DNA of 64,000 bases from Nostoc sp. CENA543 (GCF_002896875.1 NZ_CP023278.1:1736001-1800000); one strand, 5' to 3'. Counted from the stretch's first letter, positions 36,301-46,271 are shown. The notes: generated from the sequence alone by a model not told the origin. Program-made: numbers and translations.

Positions 36301-38721
36301 TTCAAAATTCGTGTTTAAATATTCCGACTCGATAGTTTCCACATAAAGACTTAAAGTTAATTGATAATGATTTTGCCAAGCATCATCTGATAGGAATATC
36401 AGACCTTGATGAAAAAATTTCACAGCAGATTCATAAGCAGTAGAATCCTTAGCTTTACATCCAGCAATGAGGTTGAATTTAGCTAACTGATATCTTTCTT
36501 GTGGCTCTGTGATTAATGTGGCAGCTATATTTAAATGGTTAACAATATCAAAGATTTTCTCTTCTAAACTATCCTCATCTATGTTCTTGAAAAGCATTCG
36601 ACCAATATTTAAATGAATCGCTTTTTTGTCATCATCAGGAATTAAGGCATAGGCTGCTTGTTGCACGCGATCGTGAAGAAATTTATAATCAATTACAAAA
36701 GCATCAACATCTTCTAAGAGTTGTGGTAGTTTGTAACTATCACTTAAAGGTACAATTAAACCCGCTTGTAAGGCTTCCCAAAGTTCTGATGCTGATTGAG
36801 TCGGCGATTTTTCCTGCACATAAGCCAACATATTTAAATTAAATCGATTACCAATACAGGCTGCCAATTTTAAAATATCTTGTGTGCTGTCTTGGAGTTT
36901 TTGAATTTTACCGACCATCAATTCAACAACATTATCAGTAATACCTAAAGACTGAATCTGCTGAATCTGCCATTGCCATTGATTAGTAATAAAATCAAAC
37001 TTAATTAGATTCTCATGATGAATGAATTTAATTAGCTGATTGATAAAGAAAGGATTACCGGCAGTTTTTTTGTAAATAAGTTCTGCTAAATCTTTAGCTG
37101 CTTCTAGTTCACATTTTAGTGTTTCATGAATTAATGTTTGAACATCACCAATTTTTAAGGGGTGACATTTAATAGTTTGGATATTTACATTGTTTTTGGA
37201 AATTTCCTGTAAAGTCAATATTAATGAATGATGAGCATCAACTTCATTATCTCGATATGCGCCAATAATTAATAAATATTGAATATCTGGATCTGTGGCT
37301 AATAGTTGAATAAGTTTGAGAGAGGCTAAATCTGACCATTGTAAATCATCTAAAAATAAGACCAGTGGGTGTTCTTTCTGAGCAAAAACATTGATAAATC
37401 TTTGAAAGAGCAAGTTAAAACGATTTTGTGCTTCTGCTGAAGCTAATTGTGTAACTTCTGGTTGTTTACCAATAATCAGTTCTAATTCGGGAATGACATC
37501 AATAATCACTTGGGCATTAGTTCCTAATGTTTCTAGAAGTTTTCCTTTCCAATCGGCTAGTTGCGTTTCACTCTCTGCTAGTAATTGCTGGATTAACTCT
37601 TGAAATGCTTGAATCAGTGAAGCATAGGGAATATTACGCTGGAATTGTTCAAATTTACCACTGATAAAATAACCACGATTTTTGATAATAGGTTTATGAA
37701 TCTCATTAACCAACGCTGATTTACCAATACCTGAATAACCAGCAACTAGTATTAATTCCTTACTACCTTGATTAATGTTCTCAAAAGCAGTCATTAAAGT
37801 ATTTATTTCTGCTTCTCTACCATAAAGTTTTTCTGGGATATGTAATTGACTTGACTGATCATATTGACCAATATCGAAGTCAGATATACAACCATCTTGT
37901 TGAAATTCATAAAGACATTTTTTCAAATCTGCTTGAATTCCAAAAGCACTTTGATATCTTTCCTCAGCAGTTTTGCTGAGTAATTTCATAATTATTGCAG
38001 AAATTACGGGAGGAATTTCGGGAACTAATTGATTTACAGGTAGCGGCTGTTTAGCAATATGATAATGCACTAATTCCATAGGATCAATGACATTAAAAGG
38101 TAGCTGACCCGTAAGCATTTCATAAAAAGTTACACCTAAAGAATAGAAATCTGTACGGTAGTCAACCGACCGATTCATTCTTCCTGTTTGCTCCGGAGAC
38201 ATATAAGCTAAAGTCCCCTCCAGCAAATCAGGGTTATTGAGTTGGGCTTTTTCTTGCGATAATAGAGATGAAATAGAAAAATCAATAATTTTAATTTTTT
38301 GGGATTCTTGATTGAGAATGATATTTTGTGGCTTAATATCTTTATGAATGATATATTGCTGATGCAGTTCACCTAAAGCTTGAGTAATTTGAATCCCGAT
38401 GTTAATAAATTCTAATATACTTATTTTCTGACTTTGAATTATTTTGTGGAGCGAGATGCCATCAAAGTTCTCTAAAATAATAGCAAATCCATTACGATAT
38501 TTTTCCAGTCCATGAGTGTGAATAACTCCTTGTATGTCTAAGTTTTTGATTAATTCATACTCATGTTTGAGTGCTGCTATATCTTTAAGTTCTGGGTATT
38601 CTGTCTTTAAAAGTTTAATAATTACTATCTGACCATCTTGATTTCGTCTTGCCCGGTAAACGGCTGTTTTTGTGGCATCATCAATTAACTCTATAATTTG
38701 ATAGTTAGGTAATCGTATCAT
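33370..38721 (-). CDS. Giant Ser/Thr kinase-AAA-GAF-histidine kinase hybrid
   Basis: A 1783-residue multidomain sensor typical of filamentous cyanobacteria. Order: a Hanks-type kinase (residues ~1-265) with IIHKDIKPQNIIL, IIDFSIS and YMSPEQTGRMNRSVDYRTDF; an AAA ATPase with Walker A GYSGIGKSALV (~327) and LVLFLDDLQWSD; a long TPR-like helical region (~600-1300); a GAF domain (~1330-1470); a coiled coil; HisKA with GIAHEINNPVNF (~1525); and HATPase_c with GTGLGLSITYQII at the end. The Hanks catalytic HxD is HKD rather than HRD. No TM helix is visible. Both protein and histidine phosphorylation modules appear intact. Confidence 0.95.
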   Translation of the reverse strand: MIRLPNYQIIELIDDATKTAVYRARRNQDGQIVIIKLLKTEYPELKDIAALKHEYELIKNLDIQGVIHTHGLEKYRNGFAIILENFDGISLHKIIQSQKISILEFINIGIQITQALGELHQQYIIHKDIKPQNIILNQESQKIKIIDFSISSLLSQEKAQLNNPDLLEGTLAYMSPEQTGRMNRSVDYRTDFYSLGVTFYEMLTGQLPFNVIDPMELVHYHIAKQPLPVNQLVPEIPPVISAIIMKLLSKTAEERYQSAFGIQADLKKCLYEFQQDGCISDFDIGQYDQSSQLHIPEKLYGREAEINTLMTAFENINQGSKELILVAGYSGIGKSALVNEIHKPIIKNRGYFISGKFEQFQRNIPYASLIQAFQELIQQLLAESETQLADWKGKLLETLGTNAQVIIDVIPELELIIGKQPEVTQLASAEAQNRFNLLFQRFINVFAQKEHPLVLFLDDLQWSDLASLKLIQLLATDPDIQYLLIIGAYRDNEVDAHHSLILTLQEISKNNVNIQTIKCHPLKIGDVQTLIHETLKCELEAAKDLAELIYKKTAGNPFFINQLIKFIHHENLIKFDFITNQWQWQIQQIQSLGITDNVVELMVGKIQKLQDSTQDILKLAACIGNRFNLNMLAYVQEKSPTQSASELWEALQAGLIVPLSDSYKLPQLLEDVDAFVIDYKFLHDRVQQAAYALIPDDDKKAIHLNIGRMLFKNIDEDSLEEKIFDIVNHLNIAATLITEPQERYQLAKFNLIAGCKAKDSTAYESAVKFFHQGLIFLSDDAWQNHYQLTLSLYVETIESEYLNTNFEQAEPLFNLVISNSQNLLDTVRVYEKKIKFYVAQNKMREALDLDLQVLQMLGVCLSQTPPTDLTIEDLANLPVMTDPDKLAAMRILMTAMPPAYLADPALLPLIAFTMVDLCVQYGNSSFAAYAYGFYGLILCGPLQDIESGYRFGKLSLQILEKFNAKEIKAKVYALFNIFVRHWKEHIQTTIEPLREGVESGLETGDIEYVGYNGMLACWHPFLAGEKLEVVEQLLENYIKLSHKIKQDHFSFCLLILKEMIVELIEGVDNKHYLEGESFNQSIMLKMAGNITAIFYAYLSKSILSYLFGDYLNSLKNAQIAQEYEVAVGGTVYLVEYKFYYSLALIAVYLDPNLPADLKSEYNLQSVIAKVDANQQKLAFWANHAPLNHQHKYELVAAERARVLGETLAAMEYYDCAVRGASNSGYSQEEALAYERAAEFYLSLGRNEFASLYMTKAHYGYRHWGATAKVRDLELKHSELIAKVSTQHQVGFTSNNITASTGSAKASELDLITVIKASQALSEVILLDNLLEKLMTIVIENAGAQTGILILEKDGKLFIEAQACVDTQNLTVGQSIPVDNHQVLPLSIINYVARTKKDVVLSNACNEGNFALDPYINKYRIKSLMCTSIVNQGKLIGLLYLENNLTLGAFTPNRIQILKILSSQAAISIENAHFYANLEEKIQVRTRELKEKNIQLNQTLQELKVTQTQLIQTEKMSSLGQMVAGIAHEINNPVNFIHGNLGHIDGYTQDLLTLIHIYQDTYPDNAPEVAEFLEDVDIEFIQKDIPKILSSMKIGTQRIREIVLTLRNFSRLDEADMKPVNIHEGIESTLLILQSRLQAKPGQPTIEIIKDYGNLPKVECYAGQLNQAFMNILNNAIDATEKRNQERTTEEIKDNSSAIAIRTQVVNPDFVAISIKDHGVGIEDSVKHKIFDPFFTTKPVGQGTGLGLSITYQIIVDKHQGTIECVSEPGKGTELIIQIPCRQK

Positions 38722-38908
38722 AAGGTTTTTTTAATTAATCTTAGAGTAAGAATGTATTTTCAAAATAAAAAATACATTTTCAAAGTCAGCAGATAATCCA
38801 ACATTGAAAATGTATTGATTTTAACTCATGGATAAATTTCATCACACCCAATTCATACTGAATTATTTGCAAATAATAAACTTCAGTCAATGAGAAATTA
38901 ACTGACAG

Positions 38909-41218
38909 TTAAATCCAGTCATCCCATTCGCCAATAATTTTTTTACTGTATTGAATTTGAAACCATTGTTGGAGAATGGTGCGTGTAGCTTGCATTGCAG
39001 ACATGACTGTAGCTTCTACACAACCAGAATTGTAACCGTTATTAATCCAGTCACCAGCTAAATAAAGGTTGTTGAACCCAGATTCATCAGTTTTGAGGCG
39101 ATATTTTGTACTACCAGGAACAGAAAGTACATAGCGTTCTGAGGGATCGATGTTGACTCGCCAATATTGAGCTTGAAAGCGTTCTACTCCTTGACGGTTT
39201 TGAAAATCTACAAGTAAGTCCCAATTTAAACCTTGAGGATTTTTAGGCTGGGTAGCATCAGGCCAAAGATGTCCAATGTAATTGTTGAGGAAATTAATTG
39301 CTTGTTCCTCAACCTTCTTTTTGACTTGAGCAGGAAAATCATATTCTGTTTGGGGAGGAATTCCAGGATCAGCAATGACACCAGTAAAATAGGCTAAATT
39401 ATAAGGGTAATATTCCGCCGGCCAATTTTCTCGTTCTAACAACTCACTCATATCTGCATAGACATCGAGTGGTTCAACATAGGCTCCCAGCACTGGACTA
39501 GATTTTTGCCATCCTAGTTGGGATAAAGTAGATTTAAGCCAAATCTGTCCGCCTTGGGTGGTGACTGTTTTAACCTGAGTTAACATATCATGCCATTTTT
39601 GATGAACTGGATTCTTCTTAGCGTTGACTAGTTCACTACAAATTGAGGGTAAGGCGGCTAGAGGAATTCCTAACAGCACGATATCAAAATCATTCCCTTG
39701 TTTGAGGGTGATTTCTTCTACGTTTTCCCAAGGTGTCCAATATGATTCTAGGTTAATAGCTTTTGCTTGGAGTTTTTCAGCTTCCGCATCGACAATTTGG
39801 TTGTAAAGAGGTTCACTAGGCCAGCAAAGAATATCTTTTACCTTAATCAGTGGTTGATATTCTTGATTTGGGTTTTTGAGATTTACTTGACGAGATACTG
39901 TAATACTGGCGATGCTTTGCTGGGTTTCATTTAAATGCAGTTGTTTGACGACATGGAAGAATTGAAATTTCACGCCGCGACGTTTTAATACTTCATAAAG
40001 TGGAGTAATAACTACATCCGCCATTCCTGATTGCATCTTCCACATGATTGCACCGTTGTAGCGGAACAAAATGGTAGTCAGAATACGGATAGCTGTTCCG
40101 GCTGCTAATTGTGGTTGATTTGTATTTCCTTCAGGAAATCCATACACTAAATCGTATAAAACGCGAATAAATGTTGATTTGATGCTTGATTCTCTAGCTC
40201 CGTGTTTTTTGAGCCAGTCTATGTAGTTATATTCATCTAATTTCTCTAGGGAAGAAAAGTGAATTACTTCATCAACAAATAAACCCCGGATGTTGGCTAA
40301 TGCTAGATCAATTAGTGTTAAACGCCAAAAGACATCAGGATTCTGAGAAATTTTTACATTTATTTGACGTTGGATAAGTTGTTGAAAACGTTCTATTAGT
40401 TTGAGAATTAATTGGTGATGTTCATATCTATGAGTTTTGGTATTTTTGGGTAGTGATTGGATGAGGTTGTGAGCAATTTTTAAGAAGACTGTTTCAGAGG
40501 TTAAGTCTATGTCTTGCAAAAGATTTCCAATGTTTTGTTTAATGCTATCTAGCCATCCTCCCCAATAGTTTGGTTGTTGAAGAAATAACTGTATTAACTG
40601 ACTAGGAACTTGTAAGACGCTAGAATCTGATAAGAATTCTATGATCTCTTTGCCTAGTGAAATTTGTTTAGCAAAGAATGCTGAGGGACTTTTACTCAAC
40701 TTGGCACGGCTATAATCATCTATATGTGCGTAAGTCTGAATAACGAATTTGATAGTTGTGCAGATATGTTGCCAAAGAGAAGATATTCCCCCACCTTCCC
40801 AGGGAACTAAAGAATTAGTGGGAAAATCAAAAGGCAGAGTCACCCATTTGTGATTGATATATTCTTCTAGAACGATGAGACTGTGGGGTTTGAATGCGTC
40901 TTCGATGGTGCTGAAAGGCCCGTTACCGCCGAGTTCGTCGTAACATTGCTTGAGTAGACGAAAGGCATTTTCGTAGAATCCAAAAAAAATATGCAGTCCA
41001 TGTTCCTCAATGCGGTAGTCTGGCTCATAATTAGGTGCGTGGGGTTTGATATTGCGTCCGGTGGCACATTTACCCCCTAAACGCCAACCCGTTTGATAGA
41101 TAGTAATGTCGTAGAGGTTTTCCCATCCTGGTTGACTGGTTAATTCGTAGGCGGTGGTTAAGGATGCCATTCCACCGCCTAAGATAGCAATCTTTTTTGG
41201 TTGAAAGGTTTTGGACAT
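38909..41218 (-). CDS. FAD-dependent amine oxidase/desaturase-like oxidoreductase
   Basis: A 769-residue flavoprotein. An N-terminal dinucleotide-binding motif (KIAILGGGMASLTTAYEL) is followed by TGWRLGGKCATGRN, typical of the phytoene-desaturase/amine-oxidase superfamily. A C-terminal FAD block reads NLYLAGDWINNGYNSGCVEATVMSA. The central ~500 residues form an extended substrate domain with no family I can name. No signal peptide precedes the Rossmann fold. It lies 72 bp downstream of the acetoacetate-decarboxylase-like gene on the same strand, implying a shared pathway. The substrate could be an isoprenoid or lipid; this is inference. Confidence 0.75.
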   Translation of the reverse strand: MSKTFQPKKIAILGGGMASLTTAYELTSQPGWENLYDITIYQTGWRLGGKCATGRNIKPHAPNYEPDYRIEEHGLHIFFGFYENAFRLLKQCYDELGGNGPFSTIEDAFKPHSLIVLEEYINHKWVTLPFDFPTNSLVPWEGGGISSLWQHICTTIKFVIQTYAHIDDYSRAKLSKSPSAFFAKQISLGKEIIEFLSDSSVLQVPSQLIQLFLQQPNYWGGWLDSIKQNIGNLLQDIDLTSETVFLKIAHNLIQSLPKNTKTHRYEHHQLILKLIERFQQLIQRQINVKISQNPDVFWRLTLIDLALANIRGLFVDEVIHFSSLEKLDEYNYIDWLKKHGARESSIKSTFIRVLYDLVYGFPEGNTNQPQLAAGTAIRILTTILFRYNGAIMWKMQSGMADVVITPLYEVLKRRGVKFQFFHVVKQLHLNETQQSIASITVSRQVNLKNPNQEYQPLIKVKDILCWPSEPLYNQIVDAEAEKLQAKAINLESYWTPWENVEEITLKQGNDFDIVLLGIPLAALPSICSELVNAKKNPVHQKWHDMLTQVKTVTTQGGQIWLKSTLSQLGWQKSSPVLGAYVEPLDVYADMSELLERENWPAEYYPYNLAYFTGVIADPGIPPQTEYDFPAQVKKKVEEQAINFLNNYIGHLWPDATQPKNPQGLNWDLLVDFQNRQGVERFQAQYWRVNIDPSERYVLSVPGSTKYRLKTDESGFNNLYLAGDWINNGYNSGCVEATVMSAMQATRTILQQWFQIQYSKKIIGEWDDWI

Positions 41219-41289
41219 AGTTGTTTTTCCTTGGTTGGGGGGTTGGGGACTGGGGATTGGGGACTGGAAGTTTTACTCATTACTCAGCA

Positions 41290-42537
41290 CTATTTCTGCT
41301 GTGCTTGCCAGACGGCTTTTCCGTCTTTGAGGGTGAAGTCGAAATGTAGGACAAATCCCAGTTTGACGGGGATATTGATGGATTCGCTACCTGGGGAATA
41401 ACCTTTGTGTAAGCCTAAGTCTTGGACAACTGGTTGGCTGGCGAAGTTATTAATTTTGAGTTGGAATTGGTCGCCAAAGTTGTTGAAACCAAAGAGTTTT
41501 CCGCCGTAGAAGGTCTGTAGCTGCATGGGAGATTCGATGAGGGCTTGGTAGCAGGCTTTTTTGCTGTTTTCTACGTCGCGGATTTGTTTGAGGGTGACGA
41601 GAGGGACGATTTTTTCGATCAGATATTCAAGGAGATTGAAGGGTAACTGTAGACCAGGAAGGACTATTTCGTTATTCTCGAATAGTATATTGGCGATCGC
41701 CTTTGCTGCATCTGTAAAGTTATCCCATGTTTTGAGGTTTTGGTGCTGTTCTCCTGTACCGATGCGGCGGACTTCTAAAAGGCGCGCATCTATTGATTGG
41801 CTATTAGGACTAAATTCTTTAAATACTAATGTGTCTACGGTGAATAAGTCTGGTTGTTGATTTAAGTCGGGAATCTGAAATACACCCAGTTGTTTAAAGA
41901 AGCCGTAAACTTCTCTTCCTGACACGAGAATTGGCGAATTATTCACATACAAATAAGGCATGAACCAAGCTAGACGTTCGGCAATGAACAAGGGGCCAAC
42001 TTTTTTACCTACCACTGTCAACATCCAAAAGATGGCTTCCTCTTCATGCACAGTTCCTTTTTCATAGTCGGGGGGATAGATGGAACTTAAAGAGTCTATC
42101 TTGTTGAATGTCAAGATTAAATAATTCATAGCGGGGCGATATTCGATTTCCCCGTTGTTGGGATCGTTGAGATATTTATCACATATCTCTTGCAGTTTTG
42201 CCATTGAACCTTCCACGACAAAGCCATACATTTTTGTACCTTTGATTTCGTAGGGTTGGTTAAAGGCTTGTCCGTCGGCTCGTTCTATATATTTAGGGAA
42301 AGATGATTTATTACCACTGTCACAAAAGTAATTTTTCCAAAAACTATTCATATCTTGTTCCATGTTTTTGCCTTTTGTGGCTAAATCTTGGAACAGTTGG
42401 ATAGGTGTTTGCTGAACTTGAGTCAAATAATTTGTGAATTTGTGTGGTGATTGAATTAAAGTAGTTAATTCACTAATAGCCCCTAAAGCTGCATGGTAAC
42501 TAGTTTCTATTGTCTGCAAAGGATTGTGAGTGTTCAT
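41290..42537 (-). CDS. Acetoacetate decarboxylase-like protein
   Basis: A 415-residue protein whose central part resembles the acetoacetate decarboxylase beta-barrel: EYRPAMNYLILTFNKID, an EEEAIFWMLTV strand and YLYVNNSPILVSGREVYGFFK, close to the family's GRExxGxPK block. The catalytic Lys of true decarboxylases cannot be placed with confidence, so it may be a related non-decarboxylating enzyme. An N-terminal helical extension of ~70 residues is extra. It is the first gene of a likely two-gene operon with the FAD oxidoreductase. Confidence 0.55.
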   Translation of the reverse strand: MNTHNPLQTIETSYHAALGAISELTTLIQSPHKFTNYLTQVQQTPIQLFQDLATKGKNMEQDMNSFWKNYFCDSGNKSSFPKYIERADGQAFNQPYEIKGTKMYGFVVEGSMAKLQEICDKYLNDPNNGEIEYRPAMNYLILTFNKIDSLSSIYPPDYEKGTVHEEEAIFWMLTVVGKKVGPLFIAERLAWFMPYLYVNNSPILVSGREVYGFFKQLGVFQIPDLNQQPDLFTVDTLVFKEFSPNSQSIDARLLEVRRIGTGEQHQNLKTWDNFTDAAKAIANILFENNEIVLPGLQLPFNLLEYLIEKIVPLVTLKQIRDVENSKKACYQALIESPMQLQTFYGGKLFGFNNFGDQFQLKINNFASQPVVQDLGLHKGYSPGSESINIPVKLGFVLHFDFTLKDGKAVWQAQQK

Positions 42538-42914
42538 ACTGTGTTATTTGTTAGACAGGTGACATTTACATTACTGAATCATGCGGCTTATGCTTACGGA
42601 TATCTAAAAATATTAGATACCTGTAAGTTTCTGTACCATTGTGTCAAAGGAGTTGTAATTTGTCCTTATATAAAGGCAAATTTTTTTTACAAGATATTTT
42701 TCGGCTATATATGTATGAATTATTAGTGACAAATTTTACAATTTCATCAATTAAGTGCAAAAATCGCAATATGTATAAAAACTACTAAATAAACATTGTA
42801 TTGTTTACTCATAAACGAAAAGTCTAGGTTTGAGTTTTGAGTTTTGAATTCGGAGCGTAGCAACGTGACGGACAATAATGGAGTGTTATGTCCAGTTAGA
42901 GGAGTAAATTTGCC
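42538..42914. other. Divergent promoter region, no gene
   Basis: 377 bp between divergent genes, A+T-rich in the middle with GTTTTGAGTTTTGAATTC short repeats near 42832. It presumably contains both promoters; I see no hairpin or known binding site. The reading frame at 42493-42726 overlaps the 5' end of the opposite gene and has no features. Confidence 0.5.
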
Positions 42915-43409
42915 ATGTTCCGTCTTTTGTCAACCGCTTGTACACAGCGAAAATTGTGGAATGTTGCTTGTGTGATCTTCTTCAGTGTGAGCAGTATTTT
43001 TCTATTTCCTGCGGCTACTTGGGCTAACTCTTCCGGCTTGGGAGTTCATTTAGGTCATCTGAGTGCGTGTCCGTTGACAGATAACTGTGTGGTCAGTCAA
43101 GATGCTGATGCTAAACACGCCATTGATCCCATTGCTTATCATGTAGACCGTGATACAGCACGTAAAACCTTACTGAAAGTCCTTACAGTTGTTCCCCGCA
43201 CAGAGGTTTTAGAAGAGAAAGAAAATTACATCTATGCAATTTCTAAAAGTCGTATCTTTAAATTTGTTGATGATGTGGAATTTTATTTCCCTCCCAATGA
43301 GTCAGTCATTCATATGCGTTCTGCTTCACGGGTAGGAGAATCGGATTTGGGTGTCAACCGCAGACGTTTAGAACAAATTCGTTTGGCGTTGCGTGATTTA
43401 AACGTTTAA
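42915..43409 (+). CDS. Exported DUF1499 protein
   Basis: A 164-residue protein with a signal peptide (VACVIFFSVSSIFLFPAATWA, cleavage near residue 37) and a DUF1499 domain: HLSACPLTDNCVVSQDAD, IYAISKSRIFKFVDDVEFYF and the closing SASRVGESDLGVNRRRLEQIR. Family function is unknown; homologues are widespread in cyanobacteria and plastids. Two Cys in the first block (CPLTDNC) are conserved in the family. It is convergent with the gene at 43410, the two stop codons being adjacent. Confidence 0.85.
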   Translation: MFRLLSTACTQRKLWNVACVIFFSVSSIFLFPAATWANSSGLGVHLGHLSACPLTDNCVVSQDADAKHAIDPIAYHVDRDTARKTLLKVLTVVPRTEVLEEKENYIYAISKSRIFKFVDDVEFYFPPNESVIHMRSASRVGESDLGVNRRRLEQIRLALRDLNV

Positions 43410-44579
43410 TCAAGAAGGAAACTTGACATTTCGAGGTTCAATATCACAGTAACCTCTACGTTCTCCAGGTTGGTCTTTACGCCACAGCAAAGCATTAAGA
43501 TGTTGACGCGGAACATCTGCGTTAACGTCTAATCCTATGCGGGGTGTTTGATAACGGTGGTTTTGCTCTGCACCAGTTTTTTGTGAGTCTTTGATAGTTT
43601 GAGCAATTTGCTGTTCTATAAATAGAATTTCGGATTCATCTGTATCAAAGCAATTCTGCGCCAAGGTCAGGAGTGTAGGCTTAAAGGTTTCTAACCAGTT
43701 TGCTGTTATTTTTAGATTTTCTGGTGTAGCTTCATAGCTTAAACGCAAAGCTGCAACATGATTGGGGACACCACCTTCAGCAAAGGCAAACTGTTCTCCA
43801 TTTGGTGAAGGTCTACGTTTTGGTGGTTCAGGTGCGGGAAGATTGCGTCCCAACATTAGTTTAAAGGTGTGAATGGGTAGATTTGGCTGATTTTGCTGTG
43901 CGGTTGTCATTTTCAATTCATATTCACGAGCCACACCCCATAACTGTGGTTTTGCGGCTGTGTCTATATCCGATTGACGAATAAATTGCCAAGCCTTCAA
44001 TGATATTCCTGATGGGTGATGAGGTAACTGCTCAAATTCCTGCACTACTGAATGAGGGTAGTAAAGCTTGCTTTCTTGATGGTGTAGGCGGAGTTGCACC
44101 AAGTTAATGAAAGATTCACTGTTAGGAGAAGTGGGATAGGGTTTAGCAGCAAACTTTACCACCCCAATAGCTGTAACAATTTTTTGATTGTAATCCTCTG
44201 CCTCATCAGGCGATCGCAAAGATTGTTTATTCCACGATGGAAAAACACTCACTAGAGTCCCGTCCTCAAGTGTAATCTGTGACTTTATATACAATCCTTG
44301 AAAATCAGCAATTCCCGTGAATCTGGGGTCTGGTTTCCAAGCTTTTGAGGTGTAACGTCCGATGAGTTTGACTTTTTGACCATTGAAACGAATTAAATCA
44401 GCACGTTTTTTGACAATTTCCAACTTTTTGGCAGGAGATTTTGAATTACTCAACTGTGGTACTGGGCTTTGGGTAGGTTCAACTTCTGCAAATATACTGA
44501 AAATCGTGGAGATAGTTAGTCCCGAAATAATGGCAATAAAACGTAATAACATCGCGATTTTTTGCCAAAATCCTAACAT
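43410..44579 (-). CDS. Exported protein of unknown function
   Basis: A 389-residue protein with an N-terminal hydrophobic segment (LLRFIAIISGLTISTIFSIF) acting as signal or anchor, then a soluble part with no recognised domain. Features: KVKLIGRYTSKAWKPDPRF and TVIGVVKF-like strands in the first half suggesting a small beta-barrel, and a Pro/Arg-rich segment (PAPEPPKRRPSPNGEQF). Two Cys occur in the C-terminal half. It was not assigned to a family. Convergent with DUF1499, with no gap between them. Confidence 0.5.
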   Translation of the reverse strand: MLGFWQKIAMLLRFIAIISGLTISTIFSIFAEVEPTQSPVPQLSNSKSPAKKLEIVKKRADLIRFNGQKVKLIGRYTSKAWKPDPRFTGIADFQGLYIKSQITLEDGTLVSVFPSWNKQSLRSPDEAEDYNQKIVTAIGVVKFAAKPYPTSPNSESFINLVQLRLHHQESKLYYPHSVVQEFEQLPHHPSGISLKAWQFIRQSDIDTAAKPQLWGVAREYELKMTTAQQNQPNLPIHTFKLMLGRNLPAPEPPKRRPSPNGEQFAFAEGGVPNHVAALRLSYEATPENLKITANWLETFKPTLLTLAQNCFDTDESEILFIEQQIAQTIKDSQKTGAEQNHRYQTPRIGLDVNADVPRQHLNALLWRKDQPGERRGYCDIEPRNVKFPS

Positions 44580-44699
44580 AGCTCTATGTAAAAAAGTAAT
44601 AAAACTCCCTATCTATCTCCCCACATACCTCCGTGACAATTGTTGTGAAAATTCCCATCAACGGCAAGAGCCTACACACTCTTTTTTTGATACGATAAA

Positions 44700-44770
44700 A
44701 ACTCTAGCTTGAAAGTGCTGAGTGCTGTTAGCGGTAGCGCGGCGTTTAGTCGGTACTGAGTAAAAATGCC
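44700..44770. repeat. Dispersed repeat fragments upstream of leuC
   Basis: GTGCTGAGTGCTGTTAGCGG followed by a GCGGCGTTTAGTCGGTACTG stretch. The same composite occurs at 9108-9180 after the DUF4332 gene, so it is a mobile or recombining intergenic repeat. Confidence 0.6.
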
Positions 44771-44861
44771 AAATTCCAATCCCCAGTCCCCAATCCCTCT
44801 TTCACGCTTGATTGTGAGATTTTCTCGTGATTAACTGACTTGTAACATAAACCATTGACCT

Positions 44862-46271
44862 ATGAGCAAAGGAACGCTGTTTGATAAAGTTTGGGACTTA
44901 CATACCGTCGGTAAACTTCCTTCGGGTCTGACACAATTATTTATTGGACTACACCTAATTCATGAAGTTACCAGTCCCCAAGCCTTTGCGATGTTACGGG
45001 AAAGAGGTCTAAAGGTTTTATTGCCCAACCGGACTGTCGCTACAGTAGATCATATTGTACCTACAGATAATCAAGCCCGTCCTTTTGGCGATCGCATGGC
45101 GGAAGAAATGATCCAGGCGTTGGAAAACAACTGTCAGGAAAATGGGATTACTTTTTATAATATTGGCTCTGGCAATCAAGGCATAGTCCACGTTATCGCC
45201 CCAGAATTGGGACTCACTCAGCCAGGAATGACCATCGCCTGTGGAGATAGTCACACCTCTAGTCATGGTGCATTTGGTGCGATCGCTTTTGGTATCGGTA
45301 CAAGTCAAGTCCGCGACGTTCTCGCCTCCCAAACTCTAGCATTATCTAAACTCAAAGTCCGCCGCATAGAAGTGAACGGTACACTCAACCCTGGTGTCTA
45401 CGCCAAAGACGTAATTTTACATATCATCCGCACCTTGGGCGTAAAAGGTGGCGTAGGTTACGCCTATGAATACGCAGGTACTACCTTTGAGCAGATGAAC
45501 ATGGAAGAGAGAATGACTGTCTGCAATATGGCCATTGAAGGTGGCGCAAGATGCGGTTATGTCAATCCTGATCAAGTCACCTATGATTATCTCAAAGATA
45601 GAGACTTTGCTCCCCAAGGTGCAGACTGGGATCAAGCTGTGGCTTGGTGGGAATCGATTAAAAGTGATGCTGATGCCGAATATGATGATGTGGTAGTCTT
45701 CAACGCCGCAGATATTCCCCCGACCGTAACTTGGGGAATCACCCCAGGACAAGGTATTGGCGTAGATCAATTTATTCCCAAACCCGAAGAACTAGCCGAA
45801 GAAGACCGTTTTGTGGCGGAAGAAGCTTACCGCTACATGGATTTATATCCTGGTCAACCAATTAAGGGAACTAAAATTGATGTCTGCTTTATTGGTAGCT
45901 GTACCAACGGTAGGATTAGCGACTTGAGAGAAGCCGCTAAAATCGCCAAAGGTCGTCGTGTAGCTGAGGGAATTAAAGCTTTTGTCGTTCCTGGTTCCGA
46001 AAGAGTCAAACAAGCCGCCGAAGCCGAAGGATTAGACAAAATCTTCCAAGAAGCCGGTTTTGAGTGGCGTGAACCAGGTTGTTCGATGTGTTTAGCCATG
46101 AACCCCGATAAATTAGAAGGAAGACAAATCAGTGCTTCTTCCTCCAACCGCAACTTTAAAGGTCGCCAAGGTTCAGCCTCTGGACGCACATTGTTAATGA
46201 GTCCTGCAATGGTAGCAACGGCGGCGATTAAAGGCGAAGTCGCTGATGTCAGAGAACTTTTAGGAGTGTAG
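44862..46271 (+). CDS. leuC: 3-isopropylmalate dehydratase large subunit
   Basis: A 469-residue aconitase-family protein that isomerises 2- to 3-isopropylmalate in leucine synthesis together with LeuD. The [4Fe-4S] ligands are present: Cys in [10 protein letters not shown] (~346) and the pair in [10 protein letters not shown] (~406-409). Substrate blocks [29 protein letters not shown] and [11 protein letters not shown] are also present. Length matches bacterial LeuC. leuD follows in the same direction with 133 bp of STRR sequence between them. Confidence 0.95.
   Translation: MSKGTLFDKVWDLHTVGKLPSGLTQLFIGLHLIHEVTSPQAFAMLRERGLKVLLPNRTVATVDHIVPTDNQARPFGDRMAEEMIQALENNCQENGITFYNIGSGNQGIVHVIAPELGLTQPGMTIACGDSHTSSHGAFGAIAFGIGTSQVRDVLASQTLALSKLKVRRIEVNGTLNPGVYAKDVILHIIRTLGVKGGVGYAYEYAGTTFEQMNMEERMTVCNMAIEGGARCGYVNPDQVTYDYLKDRDFAPQGADWDQAVAWWESIKSDADAEYDDVVVFNAADIPPTVTWGITPGQGIGVDQFIPKPEELAEEDRFVAEEAYRYMDLYPGQPIKGTKIDVCFIGSCTNGRISDLREAAKIAKGRRVAEGIKAFVVPGSERVKQAAEAEGLDKIFQEAGFEWREPGCSMCLAMNPDKLEGRQISASSSNRNFKGRQGSASGRTLLMSPAMVATAAIKGEVADVRELLGV

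Noticed and set aside
42493-42726. 77-residue frame in the divergent promoter region
   Set aside because: It overlaps the opposite gene's start, with no RBS or domain.
45018-45770. Minus-strand frames inside leuC
   Set aside because: They overlap the full-length, well-conserved LeuC frame and resemble no protein.
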